Positions 6,601 through 13,224 are shown, numbered from the stretch's first letter. The stretch: DNA of 14,857 bases from Cyanobacteria bacterium UBA11153 (GCA_003511885.1 DOIX01000017.1:1-14857); one strand, 5' to 3'. Notes: generated from the sequence alone by a model not told the origin. A program made the numbers and translations.

Positions 6601-9062
6601 CAACTATCAGCAGCTAAAAGTTCTATGCCTAGAGTTAAATACTTCTTGGCAGCCACATAAGCAGTTGAAGCTTTCGCTTTCCGCCCAGCTATCAAATTTA
6701 AAGTAGCTAGTTCATCTCGTTGAGTCTGATGGGTAATTAACTCCACACCCATATTCAATTGGTTGACAATATCAAAAATTTTCTCTTCTCGTTCCTCTAG
6801 AGGAATATTACTCCACAACAGTTGCCCAATTTTCAGGTGAGTTGACTGTTTTTGGTCTTCTGGAATTAGAAAATAAGCCGCTTGCTGCACTCGGTCATGT
6901 AAGAATTTGTAGGGAACAGATAACTCAGACTCTTGTACTACTTCAACCACTTCTGAGTCTTGAAAGAACTTGTAATTATCAGCGATGGGAATAACCAGTC
7001 CTTCTTGTAAGGCTTTCCACAAGTCAGCGGCTGTCTCGGCTTGAGATTTCTCATCTACAATAGCCAAAGTTTCTAAGTCAAATTGATTGCCAATACAAGC
7101 AGCTAGTTTCAAGACATTCTGGGTATTTATGGGGAGTTTTTGTAATTGAGTTGACATAAATTCAACTACATCATCGCTGACAGCCAGCATCCTCACTTTA
7201 GCAATGTCACACTGCCACCCCCCTTTACTTCCCCCCTTACTAAGGGGGGACTGAGGGGGATCAAAGGTGATTAGTCCATCTTGATGGAGGGATTTTAAGA
7301 ATTGAGTGGCAAAAAATGGGTTACCTTGGGTTTTAGTAAATACCAATTCTGTCAAAGGAATTGCTAATTGAAGGGGACAACTTAGGGTATCAGCAATCAG
7401 GCGGTTTAAAGAAGGTTTGTCTAGGGGGGCGAGAGTAATTTGGTTGACTGTGGCATGGGCTTTTTGAATCTCATCTAACGTTAAGATCAAAGGATGTGCT
7501 GGATAAACTTCGTTATCTCGATAGGCTCCGATTAACAACAAATAGCCTGTATCTGTTTCCGTCATCAGCAATTGCATCAGCTTCAGAGAGGCCGAATCTG
7601 CCCACTGCAAGTCATCCAAAAAAATCACCAGGGGATGGTCACTGGTGGCGAAGACTCTGATAAACTTTTCAAAGAGGAGATTGAAGCGATTTTGGGCGGC
7701 ACTTCCTTCCAATTGAGGTACGGCTAGCTGTGCCCCAATCAAGTGTTCTAATTCGGGGATAACTTCTATAATTACTTGACCATTTTCACCTAAAGCTGCC
7801 AAGATTTTGGTTCGCCACTGCCGGACGGCATCGCTACTTTCGGTGAGGAGTTGTCGCATCAAATTCTGGAAGGCTTGTACCCAAGCATAGAAGGGAATAT
7901 CGCGCTGAAATTGGTCGAATTTCCCTTTAATAAAATAACCCCTCTGTCGGACAATTGGTTTGTGGACTTCATGTACTACTGCTGTCTTGCCAATCCCGGA
8001 AAAACCAGCTATTAACATCATTTCTACCTCCCTTATTCCCCCGTTATTAAGGGGGGATTGATAGGGGTTAGCAACGCGGTCAAAGGCAGCTAACAGAGTC
8101 GCAACTTCTGTTTCCCTACCGTAGAGTTTTTCGGGAATAATAAACTGCTCGGTGATGTCCCTCCTACCGAGGGAAAATGGTGTAATCCTGTTTTTTTCTT
8201 GCCATTGTTGTAAACAAGTTTCTAAATCGTATCGCAGTCCAAAAGCACTTTGATACCGTTCTTCAGCGGTTTTTGCCATCAATTTCATTACAATGTCGGA
8301 CACCACCTGGGGAATGGTGGATACAAGCTCGCTTGGAGGAGTGGGCTTCCTGGCAATATGAGAGTGGATTAACTCTAGTGGGTCATCCGACTGGAATGGA
8401 AGTTTTCCGGTGAGAAGTTCGTAGAAGGCGATCCCTAAAGAGTAAAAATCGGTACGGTAGTCAATACCTCGATTCATCCGTCCTGTCTGTTCCGGGGATA
8501 TATAGGCGAGGGTTCCTTCTAACATATTTGGGTTAGTAATCTCCTGATTTTCTCTTGGTAATAGGGAGGAGATACTAAAGTCAATTAGTTTGACTTCTTT
8601 GGTTTGGGGATTAATCAGAATATTCTGGGGCTTGATATCTTTGTGAATCACTCGATATGAATAGAGTCCTGCTAGCGTTTGGACGATCTGGATGGCAATA
8701 TTGAGAAATTCACTTAACATCCCATCGCCTAGAAATGGGGGATTTTGCCCATCGCCTAAAGAGGTAATGTACTCAGAAAGAGAAATGCCACCAAAGTCCT
8801 CCATTACTAGTAAAAAACCATGGCGGTAGGTTTCTAAACTCAGATGCTTGATTACTCCCGGCAAATCGAGATTTTTGCCAATGGTGTATTGATTGCGAAA
8901 CTGGACTAGTTCATTGAAGGTGGGATACTCACTTAATAGCAGTTTCAGGACTACTGCTTTTTGGTCTGACTCTCTTCTCCCGCGATAAACTTGGGTTCTT
9001 GAACCTGAGTAGAGTTGTTCAATAATGTAATAGTTTGGTAGGGTGAGGGCAGTATTTATCAT
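3621..9062 (-). CDS. Giant Ser/Thr kinase - AAA ATPase - GAF - PP2C phosphatase sensor
   Basis: 1813-residue cytoplasmic signalling protein with no membrane span seen. Order of domains: Hanks-type kinase (about 11-285) with Lys40, catalytic loop HKDIKPQN (140-147), DFS in place of DFG (161-163) and SPE (189-191); AAA/NACHT-like ATPase with GREtE (315-319), Walker A GFSGIGKT (353-360) and Walker B VIFLDDLQWAD (479-489); a long TPR-like helical region (about 640-1330); GAF domain (about 1366-1525); coiled coil; and SpoIIE/PP2C phosphatase (about 1590-1813). Metal-binding motifs of the phosphatase are present: GDYYD (1609-1613), GDVTGHG (1626-1632), YTDGITE (1749-1755) and FDDIT (1802-1806). Relatives often end in a histidine kinase; here a phosphatase takes that place. 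Two palindromic repeats are inserted in frame (residues about 332-345 and 601-616). The start is ATG at 9062, which leads straight into the kinase domain; no good Shine-Dalgarno is seen. It is likely monocistronic. Ligand and substrates are unknown. Confidence 0.93.
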   Translation of the reverse strand: MINTALTLPNYYIIEQLYSGSRTQVYRGRRESDQKAVVLKLLLSEYPTFNELVQFRNQYTIGKNLDLPGVIKHLSLETYRHGFLLVMEDFGGISLSEYITSLGDGQNPPFLGDGMLSEFLNIAIQIVQTLAGLYSYRVIHKDIKPQNILINPQTKEVKLIDFSISSLLPRENQEITNPNMLEGTLAYISPEQTGRMNRGIDYRTDFYSLGIAFYELLTGKLPFQSDDPLELIHSHIARKPTPPSELVSTIPQVVSDIVMKLMAKTAEERYQSAFGLRYDLETCLQQWQEKNRITPFSLGRRDITEQFIIPEKLYGRETEVATLLAAFDRVANPYQSPLNNGGIREVEMMLIAGFSGIGKTAVVHEVHKPIVRQRGYFIKGKFDQFQRDIPFYAWVQAFQNLMRQLLTESSDAVRQWRTKILAALGENGQVIIEVIPELEHLIGAQLAVPQLEGSAAQNRFNLLFEKFIRVFATSDHPLVIFLDDLQWADSASLKLMQLLMTETDTGYLLLIGAYRDNEVYPAHPLILTLDEIQKAHATVNQITLAPLDKPSLNRLIADTLSCPLQLAIPLTELVFTKTQGNPFFATQFLKSLHQDGLITFDPPQSPLSKGGSKGGWQCDIAKVRMLAVSDDVVEFMSTQLQKLPINTQNVLKLAACIGNQFDLETLAIVDEKSQAETAADLWKALQEGLVIPIADNYKFFQDSEVVEVVQESELSVPYKFLHDRVQQAAYFLIPEDQKQSTHLKIGQLLWSNIPLEEREEKIFDIVNQLNMGVELITHQTQRDELATLNLIAGRKAKASTAYVAAKKYLTLGIELLAADSWQTQYNLTLALYELAVETAYLNTDFDQMEKWAEVVLKETNTILDKLKVYEIKIQAYAGQNKQREAIEIGLQVLRHLGVSFPEEPSHLDIQQGLEKTASLYAEKNIQDLVNLPLMTDPEKLAVIRIVSSIVPATFNANPPLFPLIVCSQVNLSLQHGNAPLSTFFYACYGIILNGEIEDIESAYQFGQLALDLVAKFNDKALKTQIYYVVAAFIIHGKDRIRKTLPLFREGYQSGLETGNFEFVGYYVKDQCQYSYLMGQELSALEREIRAYSQVLDNLKQATTLNYTQTFLQAVLNLLGQADNPCRLLGEIYNENKLLPLLIEANDILGLHYLYLHKLILSYLFEDFSEAWENAAKGKQYLAAGKGFVTPLVFYLYESLTGLALYGNADQFQQENLLKEVIENQNKMEKWIHHAPMNYLHKFYLVEAEIHRVMGNFIEAMEMYDCAIAGAKENEYINEEALANELAAKFYLGWGKEIIAQTYMTNACYAYACWGAKAKVEDLEKRYPQLLSPILAQQTTITTQETLVQTSTKTVTLTASGSPNSVILDLATVIKASQAISGEVQLDKLLSTLIQVTLENAGAEKAFLILSKAGNLVIEATGVIGTKEATVLQSIPVAQSQDIPVSLINYVYRTSETLVLDDASVENTFSADPYTISTKPKSVLCTPIIHQGQFLGILYLENNLTTRAFTTDRLEVLKVLSAQAAISIENARLYQTLEDKVTERTIELATANQEISALNEKLKAENIRLSAELEVTRKLQKMILPKQEELDAIEELEIAGFMEPADEIGGDYYDVFSENGRVKISIGDVTGHGLESGVVMLMTQTAVRTLQESNQTDPVQFLDILNRTIYSNVQRINPNKNLTLSLLDYADGKLSLSGQHEEVIVVRAGGEVERIDTVELGFPIGLDEEITDFIATEQIQLNPDDVVVLYTDGITEAFDINRQQYGIDRLCEVVSCHYSRSAEEIRQAVIDDLRRHIGTQKVFDDITLVVIKQK
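7215..7262. repeat. Palindromic G/C-rich repeat inserted in the kinase frame (copy A)
   Basis: Contains CCCCCCTT...AAGGGGGG-type palindromes and encodes DPPQSPLSKGGSKGG (about residues 601-616), a tell-tale translation of a widespread cyanobacterial interspersed palindrome. The residues on either side (GLITF and WQCDI) join smoothly without it, so it appears to be an in-frame insertion between the ATPase and helical regions. Confidence 0.75.
8028..8069. repeat. Palindromic G/C-rich repeat inserted in the kinase frame (copy B)
   Basis: CCCCC (8039-8043 region) and GGGGGG around 8051-8056 form a palindrome like copy A. It encodes NPYQSPLNNGGIRE (about residues 332-345), immediately before the Walker A strand (MMLIAGFSGIGKT). 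It lengthens the loop between the ATPase entry motif and the P-loop without breaking the frame. Confidence 0.7.
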
Positions 9063-9289
9063 AAGCTGGGAGGGGATCTACAATTGAGCGTGGGGACAGG
9101 TAAATAGGAACATTGATTTTCTCTACATCAGCAGCGTCTGTGGGTCTTGCGCGAGGGACTCTGCTGCGATCGCGATCCTGGTTCATCGAGTTACAATGAC
9201 CTTTTTTTAGCCCACATTCCGCAATTTATCTCAACATTGACTCTTGGGAGTACAGCGTTGAGATGAATTGCCGTTAGGATGTAGATGGA
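9063..9289. promoter_or_regulatory. Kinase upstream region with a long inverted repeat
   Basis: 227 bp with no gene. It should carry the kinase promoter and 5' leader (minus direction), but no convincing -35/-10 pair was found. An inverted repeat CAATTTATCTCAAC (9222-9235) / GTTGAGATGAATTG (9257-9270) pairs over 14 positions with one G-T wobble around a 21-nt loop. A HIP1 octamer lies near 9170. The inverted repeat could be an operator or part of the adjacent IS200/IS605-like relic. Confidence 0.35.
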
Positions 9290-9452
9290 TTGACGTACTC
9301 CCCTGTCTGAAGATGAGGGGATTCTTAAAAGATGTTACGAGACGTGACTTCAGTCCGCCTCTCCACCTTTCTTCTTGCTTCTTGCTTCTTGGACTCTTAA
9401 CTAGACGGTTTCCCGTCCCCGTCAGGTTGTCTCCACAAGCATTTTCTTGATT

Positions 9453-9521
9453 AGACATCTCCAGAAACTAGGTTTTCATCTAGACAGGGTAAGGGGTTGA
9501 CATTATTTTTTGGAGATGTCT
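9453..9521. mobile_element. 69-bp MITE-like insertion inside the tnpB relic
   Basis: Perfect 11-bp terminal inverted repeats AGACATCTCCA (9453-9463) and TGGAGATGTCT (9511-9521), flanked by direct ATT duplications (9450-9452, 9522-9524). Removing the insert plus one ATT joins the codons for GRILEN and QENACGD, matching GRILDN-KEIACGD in the left tnpB copy. This supports a precise insertion with a 3-bp target duplication. It has no coding capacity. It carries TTGACA at 9497-9502 near its right edge with a weak TATTCT 18 bases on, so an outward promoter is possible but unproven. Confidence 0.8.
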
Positions 9522-9610
9522 ATTCTCCAAGATGCGTCCCACCTCAGAGATGCCGCGATGACGGACAATTTGTGCGGCGGCTACATCTCTATCTGTTGTG
9601 TACCCGGACT

Positions 9611-9653
9611 CAGGGCAAGAGTGAACTCAGCGATAGAGTTCACTCTTGCCCTG
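9611..9653. repeat. Perfect 18-bp inverted repeat with 7-nt loop
   Basis: CAGGGCAAGAGTGAACTC (9611-9628), loop AGCGATA, then its exact reverse complement (9636-9653). On the minus strand one arm is the codons for VHSCP of the tnpB zinc ribbon. The other arm is an inverted copy where the preceding tnpB codons should be. No T-run follows on either side, so a Rho-independent terminator is not the obvious reading. Confidence 0.9.
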
Positions 9654-9768
9654 TATGGGTCTTGGTAGATCCCCAATATTCTATAAATTACAATTAGTAA
9701 TTACTGATTAGCTATTTTAGCAACATATTGGTTTATAACAGGCAACCCGAGCGATTGGCTCTAGAGTG

Positions 9769-9797
9769 TTGCATATATTAACAAAATTTTATATAAA
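9769..9797 (+). promoter_or_regulatory. Candidate sigma-70-type promoter of rimO
   Basis: TTGCAT (9769-9774), 17-bp spacer, TATAAA (9792-9797) in an AT-rich stretch after the tnpB relic. It would give a leader of roughly 155 nt before the rimO ATG. Confidence 0.4.
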
Positions 9798-9803
9798 TAA
9801 AGA

Positions 9804-9961
9804 TAACAGGGTTGACATAACAGACTAAGGAACATCCGGACTGATGGAGTGTGGGTGAACCCAAAGGAGACAATCCTGATGGCAGCGACTCACTAGAGGC
9901 GTTCCACCACTCGATCGGGGAAACTACCCCCTCAAAACCGGATAGGATAAACAATAACCGC
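9804..9961 (+). promoter_or_regulatory. Structured-looking 5' leader of rimO
   Basis: Non-coding stretch that could fold as a closed domain: ATCCGG (9834-9839) pairs with CCGGAT (9938-9943). Inside are TGGG-TGAA-CCCA (9852-9863), AGGA/TCCT around 9865-9877, and GGGG-AAACTA-CCCC (9917-9930). An open frame extends the rimO frame back to a GTG at 9851, but its translation is hydrophilic and unlike RimO. I therefore treat it as leader. No known riboswitch class is recognised with confidence. Confidence 0.35.
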
Positions 9962-11305
9962 ATGGGCAAAACGCCAACCATTGCCATTTCACACCTAGGC
10001 TGCGAAAAAAACCGCATTGACACAGAACACATGTTAGGTCTGCTGGTACAAGCAGGCTACCAGGTAGATTCTAATGAAGAACTAGCTGATTATGTTATTG
10101 TAAATACATGTAGTTTTATAGAGGCAGCACGTACTGAATCTGTCCGGACACTGGTAGAATTAGCCGAAGCTGATAAAAAAATAGTGATTACTGGCTGCAT
10201 GGCGCAACACTTCCAAGATGAACTCTTGGCAGAGTTACCAGAGGCAGTGGCAGTAGTTGGAACCGGGGATTACCAAAAAATTGTTTCAGTAATTGAAAGA
10301 GTAGAGGCGGGGGAACGAGTTAAAGAAGTTTCAGCCGAACCTACATATATCGCAGATGAAACAACACCTCGCTATCGGACAACCTCAGAAGGAGTAGCTT
10401 ACCTGCGGATAGCGGAAGGATGCGATTACCGCTGTGCCTTCTGCATTATTCCCCATCTCAGAGGTAACCAGCGATCGCGAACGATTGAATCGATCGTAGC
10501 AGAAGCCCATCAGCTCGCTGCTGAAGGTGTAAAAGAGATCTTATTAATTTCCCAAATTACTACTAACTACGGTTTAGATCTCTACGGCGAACCTAAACTA
10601 GCGGAACTTTTACGGGCACTAGGCAAAGTGGATGTCCCCTGGATCAGAATGCACTACGCCTATCCCACGGGGTTAACCCCAGCAGTGATTGCTGCCATCC
10701 AGGAAACTCCCAATGTTCTGCCCTATTTAGATTTACCTCTGCAACACTCCCATCCGGAAGTCCTCCGTGCCATGAATCGACCTTGGCAAGGACGAGTAAA
10801 TGATGGCATTATCGAACGGATTAAAACCTCCTTCCCCGATGGAGTCCTCAGAACCACATTTATCGTCGGATTTCCCGGCGAGACGGACGCGCAATTTGAA
10901 CATTTGCTGCAATTTGTCCGGAATCACGAGTTTGACCACGTTGGCGCATTTACCTTTTCTGCCGAAGAGGGAACAGCCGCCTACAACTTGCCCAATCAAC
11001 TGCCTCAAGACGTGAAGGAGGCCCGTAAAAACGCTCTCATGGCAGTCCAGCAGCCCATCTCTTTGAAAAAAAATCAAGGTGAAGTGGGCAAGGTGGTCGA
11101 TGTTCTGATCGAACAAGAACACCCCTCCCAAGGAGTGTTAGTTGGTCGTTCAGCCCGATTTGCCCCAGAAGTAGATGGATTAGTCTACGTCACTGGGGAA
11201 GCCTCCCTAGGAACAATCCACAGCGTAGAAATCGCTAAGGCTGACTTCTACGATCTATATGGTTCTGTGGTTAAGAGTCCGCGATTAGTTGTCGGAAAAG
11301 TCTAG
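9962..11305 (+). CDS. rimO: Ribosomal protein S12 (Asp) methylthiotransferase RimO
   Basis: 447-residue radical-SAM enzyme that adds a methylthio group to the conserved aspartate of ribosomal protein S12. The N-terminal MTTase domain has cysteines for the second Fe-S cluster at 14 ([11 protein letters not shown]), 50 (VNTCSF) and 79 (ITGCMAQ). The radical-SAM motif CDYRCAFC places the three cluster cysteines at 154, 158 and 161, followed by [12 protein letters not shown]. The C-terminal TRAM-like domain covers roughly the last 65 residues. The sequence HLGCEKN and the overall length point to RimO rather than MiaB. The start chosen is the ATG at 9962: family proteins begin close to this point, and the 37-codon upstream extension has no family character. 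A HIP1 site lies within the gene (about 10471). It stands alone, with no tight operon partner downstream. Confidence 0.93.
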   Translation: MGKTPTIAISHLGCEKNRIDTEHMLGLLVQAGYQVDSNEELADYVIVNTCSFIEAARTESVRTLVELAEADKKIVITGCMAQHFQDELLAELPEAVAVVGTGDYQKIVSVIERVEAGERVKEVSAEPTYIADETTPRYRTTSEGVAYLRIAEGCDYRCAFCIIPHLRGNQRSRTIESIVAEAHQLAAEGVKEILLISQITTNYGLDLYGEPKLAELLRALGKVDVPWIRMHYAYPTGLTPAVIAAIQETPNVLPYLDLPLQHSHPEVLRAMNRPWQGRVNDGIIERIKTSFPDGVLRTTFIVGFPGETDAQFEHLLQFVRNHEFDHVGAFTFSAEEGTAAYNLPNQLPQDVKEARKNALMAVQQPISLKKNQGEVGKVVDVLIEQEHPSQGVLVGRSARFAPEVDGLVYVTGEASLGTIHSVEIAKADFYDLYGSVVKSPRLVVGKV

Positions 11306-11491
11306 TCCATTTAACTGAGTGGGTAATCTGGCATCCGTTAATTTTAATTGATGGAAACCAACTTCCTACAGCATTCGACAACAAAACTAAACCGTTCGTA
11401 AAAACCTACCCAAATCTGGACAAAGCTAGAAATAGTTCCCCAGACTAACGAGCGTGCAGGCTAAGGCCACCGTGTCTACGTTGGAGAAGTC

Positions 11492-11548
11492 ATGACACCT
11501 ACGAATGAACGCCAGTTTGTAGCACTGTCGAACCAGGTTAAACAATAG
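11492..11548 (+). CDS. Possible 18-codon leader peptide upstream of the helicase
   Basis: ATG at 11492 is preceded by GGAGAA (11483-11488) at a normal distance, and the frame MTPTNERQFVALSNQVKQ ends at TAG (11546-11548). A 13-codon GTG frame (VQAKATVSTLEKS) ends in TGA overlapping this ATG (ATGA), which is the arrangement of translational coupling. It may be chance; nothing else supports translation. Confidence 0.2.
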   Translation: MTPTNERQFVALSNQVKQ

Positions 11549-11652
11549 TGGTGAAAGGTTTATAAGCCCGTGCTTGGTTCCTGACAAGCTTCTTCAACAT
11601 TGCCGAGGCAAACTTTACCTGGAAACAGGACTTGTCTAATCGACTACAACCA

Positions 11653-11673
11653 GGATGGGGGCTTCCCTCATCC
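11653..11673 (+). promoter_or_regulatory. Strong leader hairpin with a competing pairing
   Basis: GGATGGGGG (11653-11661) pairs with CCCTCATCC (11665-11673) over nine positions with one G-T wobble. The G-run with its preceding T (11656-11661) could instead pair with CCCCCA at 11680-11685, so two exclusive folds are possible. A, not T, follows, so it is not a standard terminator. Confidence 0.45.
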
Positions 11674-11790
11674 CACCCTCCCCCAAAAAAAATTACCCAA
11701 ACAGTAAGGGAAGGTAAACTTTGTCCAAGAAATTGGTTACAGTTGCTAACCCTAAACAAAACCTAATCACTAAGTAACGAACTATAACTT

Positions 11791-13224
11791 ATGACCCTTT
11801 CCTTTCAAAGCCTGGGCCTGTCTGATGAACGTGTCGAGCAACTAGAAAAATTAGGCTTCACAGCACCCACCAACATTCAAGAACAAGCGATTCCTGAACT
11901 ACTCGCTGGACGTGATGTGGTGGGGCAGTCCCAAACTGGAACCGGAAAAACGGCAGCATTTTCCCTCCCCATATTGGAGCAAATCGACACCAGCAGCCGA
12001 GTTGTCCAAGCCTTGATTCTCACCCCAACGCGGGAGTTAGCACAGCAAGTGGCAGATGCCATGCGCGATTTCAGCGGTAATCGTCGCTTTGGTATCCTCA
12101 CAGTTTACGGCGGTCAATCTATTGAACGGCAAATTCGCAGCCTCGAACGAGGAGTCCAGATTGTAGTAGGAACTCCAGGACGAATTATCGATTTGCTAGA
12201 CCGAGGTGACCTGAAGCTGAATGGTGTGCGCTGGGTAGTCCTAGATGAAGCAGATGAAATGTTAAGCATGGGCTTCATCGATGACGTACAGAAAATCCTC
12301 GAACAAGCCCCCAAGGAACGTCAAACAACCTGTTTCTCGGCTACCATGCCTCGCCCAATCCGGGAATTAGTCAATCAGTTTATGACTTCCCCGGTAACAG
12401 TTACCGTGGAACAACCAAAAGCTACTCCTTCCAAGATCGAACAGCGGGTGTACATGGTTCCTAGTGGTTGTTCTAAGTCCAAAGCTCTATTGCCGATTAT
12501 GGAATTGGAAGATCCAGAATCAGCATTAATCTTTGTCCGGACTCGGAAATCTGCTGCTGAATTGACCAGCCAATTACAAGCAGCAGGTCATAGTGTGGAT
12601 GAATATCACGGTGACTTAAGCCAATCTCAACGGGAACGTTTACTCTATCGCTTCCGCCAAAATCAAGTCCGTTGGGTAGTAGCAACTGATATTGCAGCAC
12701 GAGGCTTAGATGTGGATCACTTAACCCACGTCATTAATTATGACCTCCCAGATCAAGCCGAAAGCTACATTCACCGGATTGGTCGTACTGGTCGTGCTGG
12801 TAAAACTGGTATGGCAATCTCGATTATCCATCCCTTCGATCGCCGCAAACTGCAAGTGATTGAACGGAAAGTTCGCCAACGTCTGGATGTAACCCGGATT
12901 CCCAGCCGTTCCCAAATTGAAGCACGACGCTTGGAAAAACTCCAAGAAAAGTTACGGGAAGCCTTAGCCGGAGAAAGAATGGCATCATTCCTCCCCGTAG
13001 TCCGGGATTTGAGCGAAGAATACGATCCGCTGGCGATCGCAGCCGCTTCCTTGCAAATGGTCTACGATCATACTCAACCTCCCTTAACCGGAGATTTTGA
13101 CTACTCTGTAGAACGACCCAAAATTAAGCGTCGCAGCGATAAGCCTCACTTTGAGAAATCTCACTTTGAGAAACCTCACTTTGAAAAGCCTCAGAAGTCT
13201 GTAACATCGAACCAATCGCGGTAA
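11791..13224 (+). CDS. DEAD-box ATP-dependent RNA helicase (CrhR/DeaD type)
   Basis: 477-residue cytoplasmic RNA helicase that probably remodels RNA duplexes, with a role in cold or stress adaptation as for its cyanobacterial relatives. All core motifs are visible: Q motif region GFTAPTNIQEQAIP (22-35), motif I SQTGTGKT (47-54), PTRELAQQ (79-86), TPGR (128-131), DEAD (152-155), SAT (183-185), LIFVRT, ARGLDVDH and YIHRIGRTGRAGKTG. The two RecA-like domains are followed by a basic C-terminal extension (RPKIKRRSDKP) ending in a tandem HFEKP repeat, an RNA-binding-type tail. The start is the ATG at 11791, which gives the common N-terminus FQSLGLS. It is preceded by a long leader. Which Crh subgroup it belongs to cannot be settled by eye. 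Confidence 0.93.
   Translation: MTLSFQSLGLSDERVEQLEKLGFTAPTNIQEQAIPELLAGRDVVGQSQTGTGKTAAFSLPILEQIDTSSRVVQALILTPTRELAQQVADAMRDFSGNRRFGILTVYGGQSIERQIRSLERGVQIVVGTPGRIIDLLDRGDLKLNGVRWVVLDEADEMLSMGFIDDVQKILEQAPKERQTTCFSATMPRPIRELVNQFMTSPVTVTVEQPKATPSKIEQRVYMVPSGCSKSKALLPIMELEDPESALIFVRTRKSAAELTSQLQAAGHSVDEYHGDLSQSQRERLLYRFRQNQVRWVVATDIAARGLDVDHLTHVINYDLPDQAESYIHRIGRTGRAGKTGMAISIIHPFDRRKLQVIERKVRQRLDVTRIPSRSQIEARRLEKLQEKLREALAGERMASFLPVVRDLSEEYDPLAIAAASLQMVYDHTQPPLTGDFDYSVERPKIKRRSDKPHFEKSHFEKPHFEKPQKSVTSNQSR
13144..13188 (+). repeat. Three 15-bp tandem repeats in the helicase tail
   Basis: Three near-identical 15-bp units encode PHFEK, SHFEK, PHFEK, followed by a degenerate PQK. Being a multiple of three, copy-number change would alter tail length without breaking the frame. 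Confidence 0.85.

Larger units (their letters stand above)
9231..9690 (-). pseudogene. TnpB C-terminal relic with right end (right copy), inverted relative to the left copy
   Basis: Read on the minus strand, the frame gives VHSCPESGYTTDRDVAAAQ IVRHRGISEVGRILE: the second half of the TnpB zinc ribbon (one Cys changed to Ser) and the RuvC-III Asp motif. It continues after a MITE insertion as NACGDNLTGTGNRLVKS. A TGA precedes VHSCP, inside the 9611-9653 palindrome. The right-end hairpin is CCCCT (9300-9304) / AGGGG (9316-9320), and the element ends in TCAA (minus; 9293-9290). The 3' half closely matches the left copy (3407-3620) in opposite orientation, so the two bracket the giant kinase gene. 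The catalytic core is missing, so no nuclease can be made. An ORF starting at 9458 is only an accident of the relic and MITE. Confidence 0.75.
11306..11790 (+). promoter_or_regulatory. 485-bp spacer: long leader region of the RNA helicase gene
   Basis: No convincing gene fills this stretch. The minus-strand ORF at 11538-11759 looks like chance. It holds a small plus-strand ORF (11492-11548) with a good ribosome-binding site, a strong GC-rich hairpin (11653-11673) and an A8 run at 11685-11692. No clear -35/-10 pair and no Shine-Dalgarno just before the helicase ATG were seen. Long, structured leaders with temperature-dependent control are known for cyanobacterial DEAD-box helicase genes such as crhR and crhC. 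Applying this here is inference. Confidence 0.4.

Noticed and set aside
3621..9062. Defence NLR-type (STAND) immune protein
   Set aside because: The P-loop ATPase and TPR-like parts recall STAND proteins, but the kinase-ATPase-GAF order with a PP2C end fits the known cyanobacterial/bacterial sensor kinase family. No defence neighbours are present.
9231..9458. 75-codon minus-strand ORF as a separate gene
   Set aside because: Its first codons come from the MITE edge and the rest is the TnpB tail plus right-end hairpin, matching the left relic. It is not an independent gene.
2283..9690. Functional TnpB/omega-RNA nuclease system
   Set aside because: Only C-terminal fragments and right ends remain. 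The RuvC core is missing in both tnpB copies.
9834..9943. Fluoride riboswitch or hammerhead ribozyme in the rimO leader (CTGATGGC, GGGGAAAC)
   Set aside because: Only short core-like words match. The flanking helices and the invariant CTGATGA of hammerheads are absent, and no fluoride gene follows.
9851..9961. 37-codon N-terminal extension of RimO from GTG
   Set aside because: The translation is unlike the RimO N-terminus, which begins at the ATG at 9962. The region looks like a structured RNA leader.
10733..11131. 132-codon minus-strand ORF inside rimO
   Set aside because: It is fully antisense to conserved RimO coding sequence, with no family character.
11538..11759. 73-codon minus-strand ORF in the helicase leader
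   Set aside because: Its translation is low quality, it reads through the GC hairpin and A-run, and there is no ribosome-binding site.
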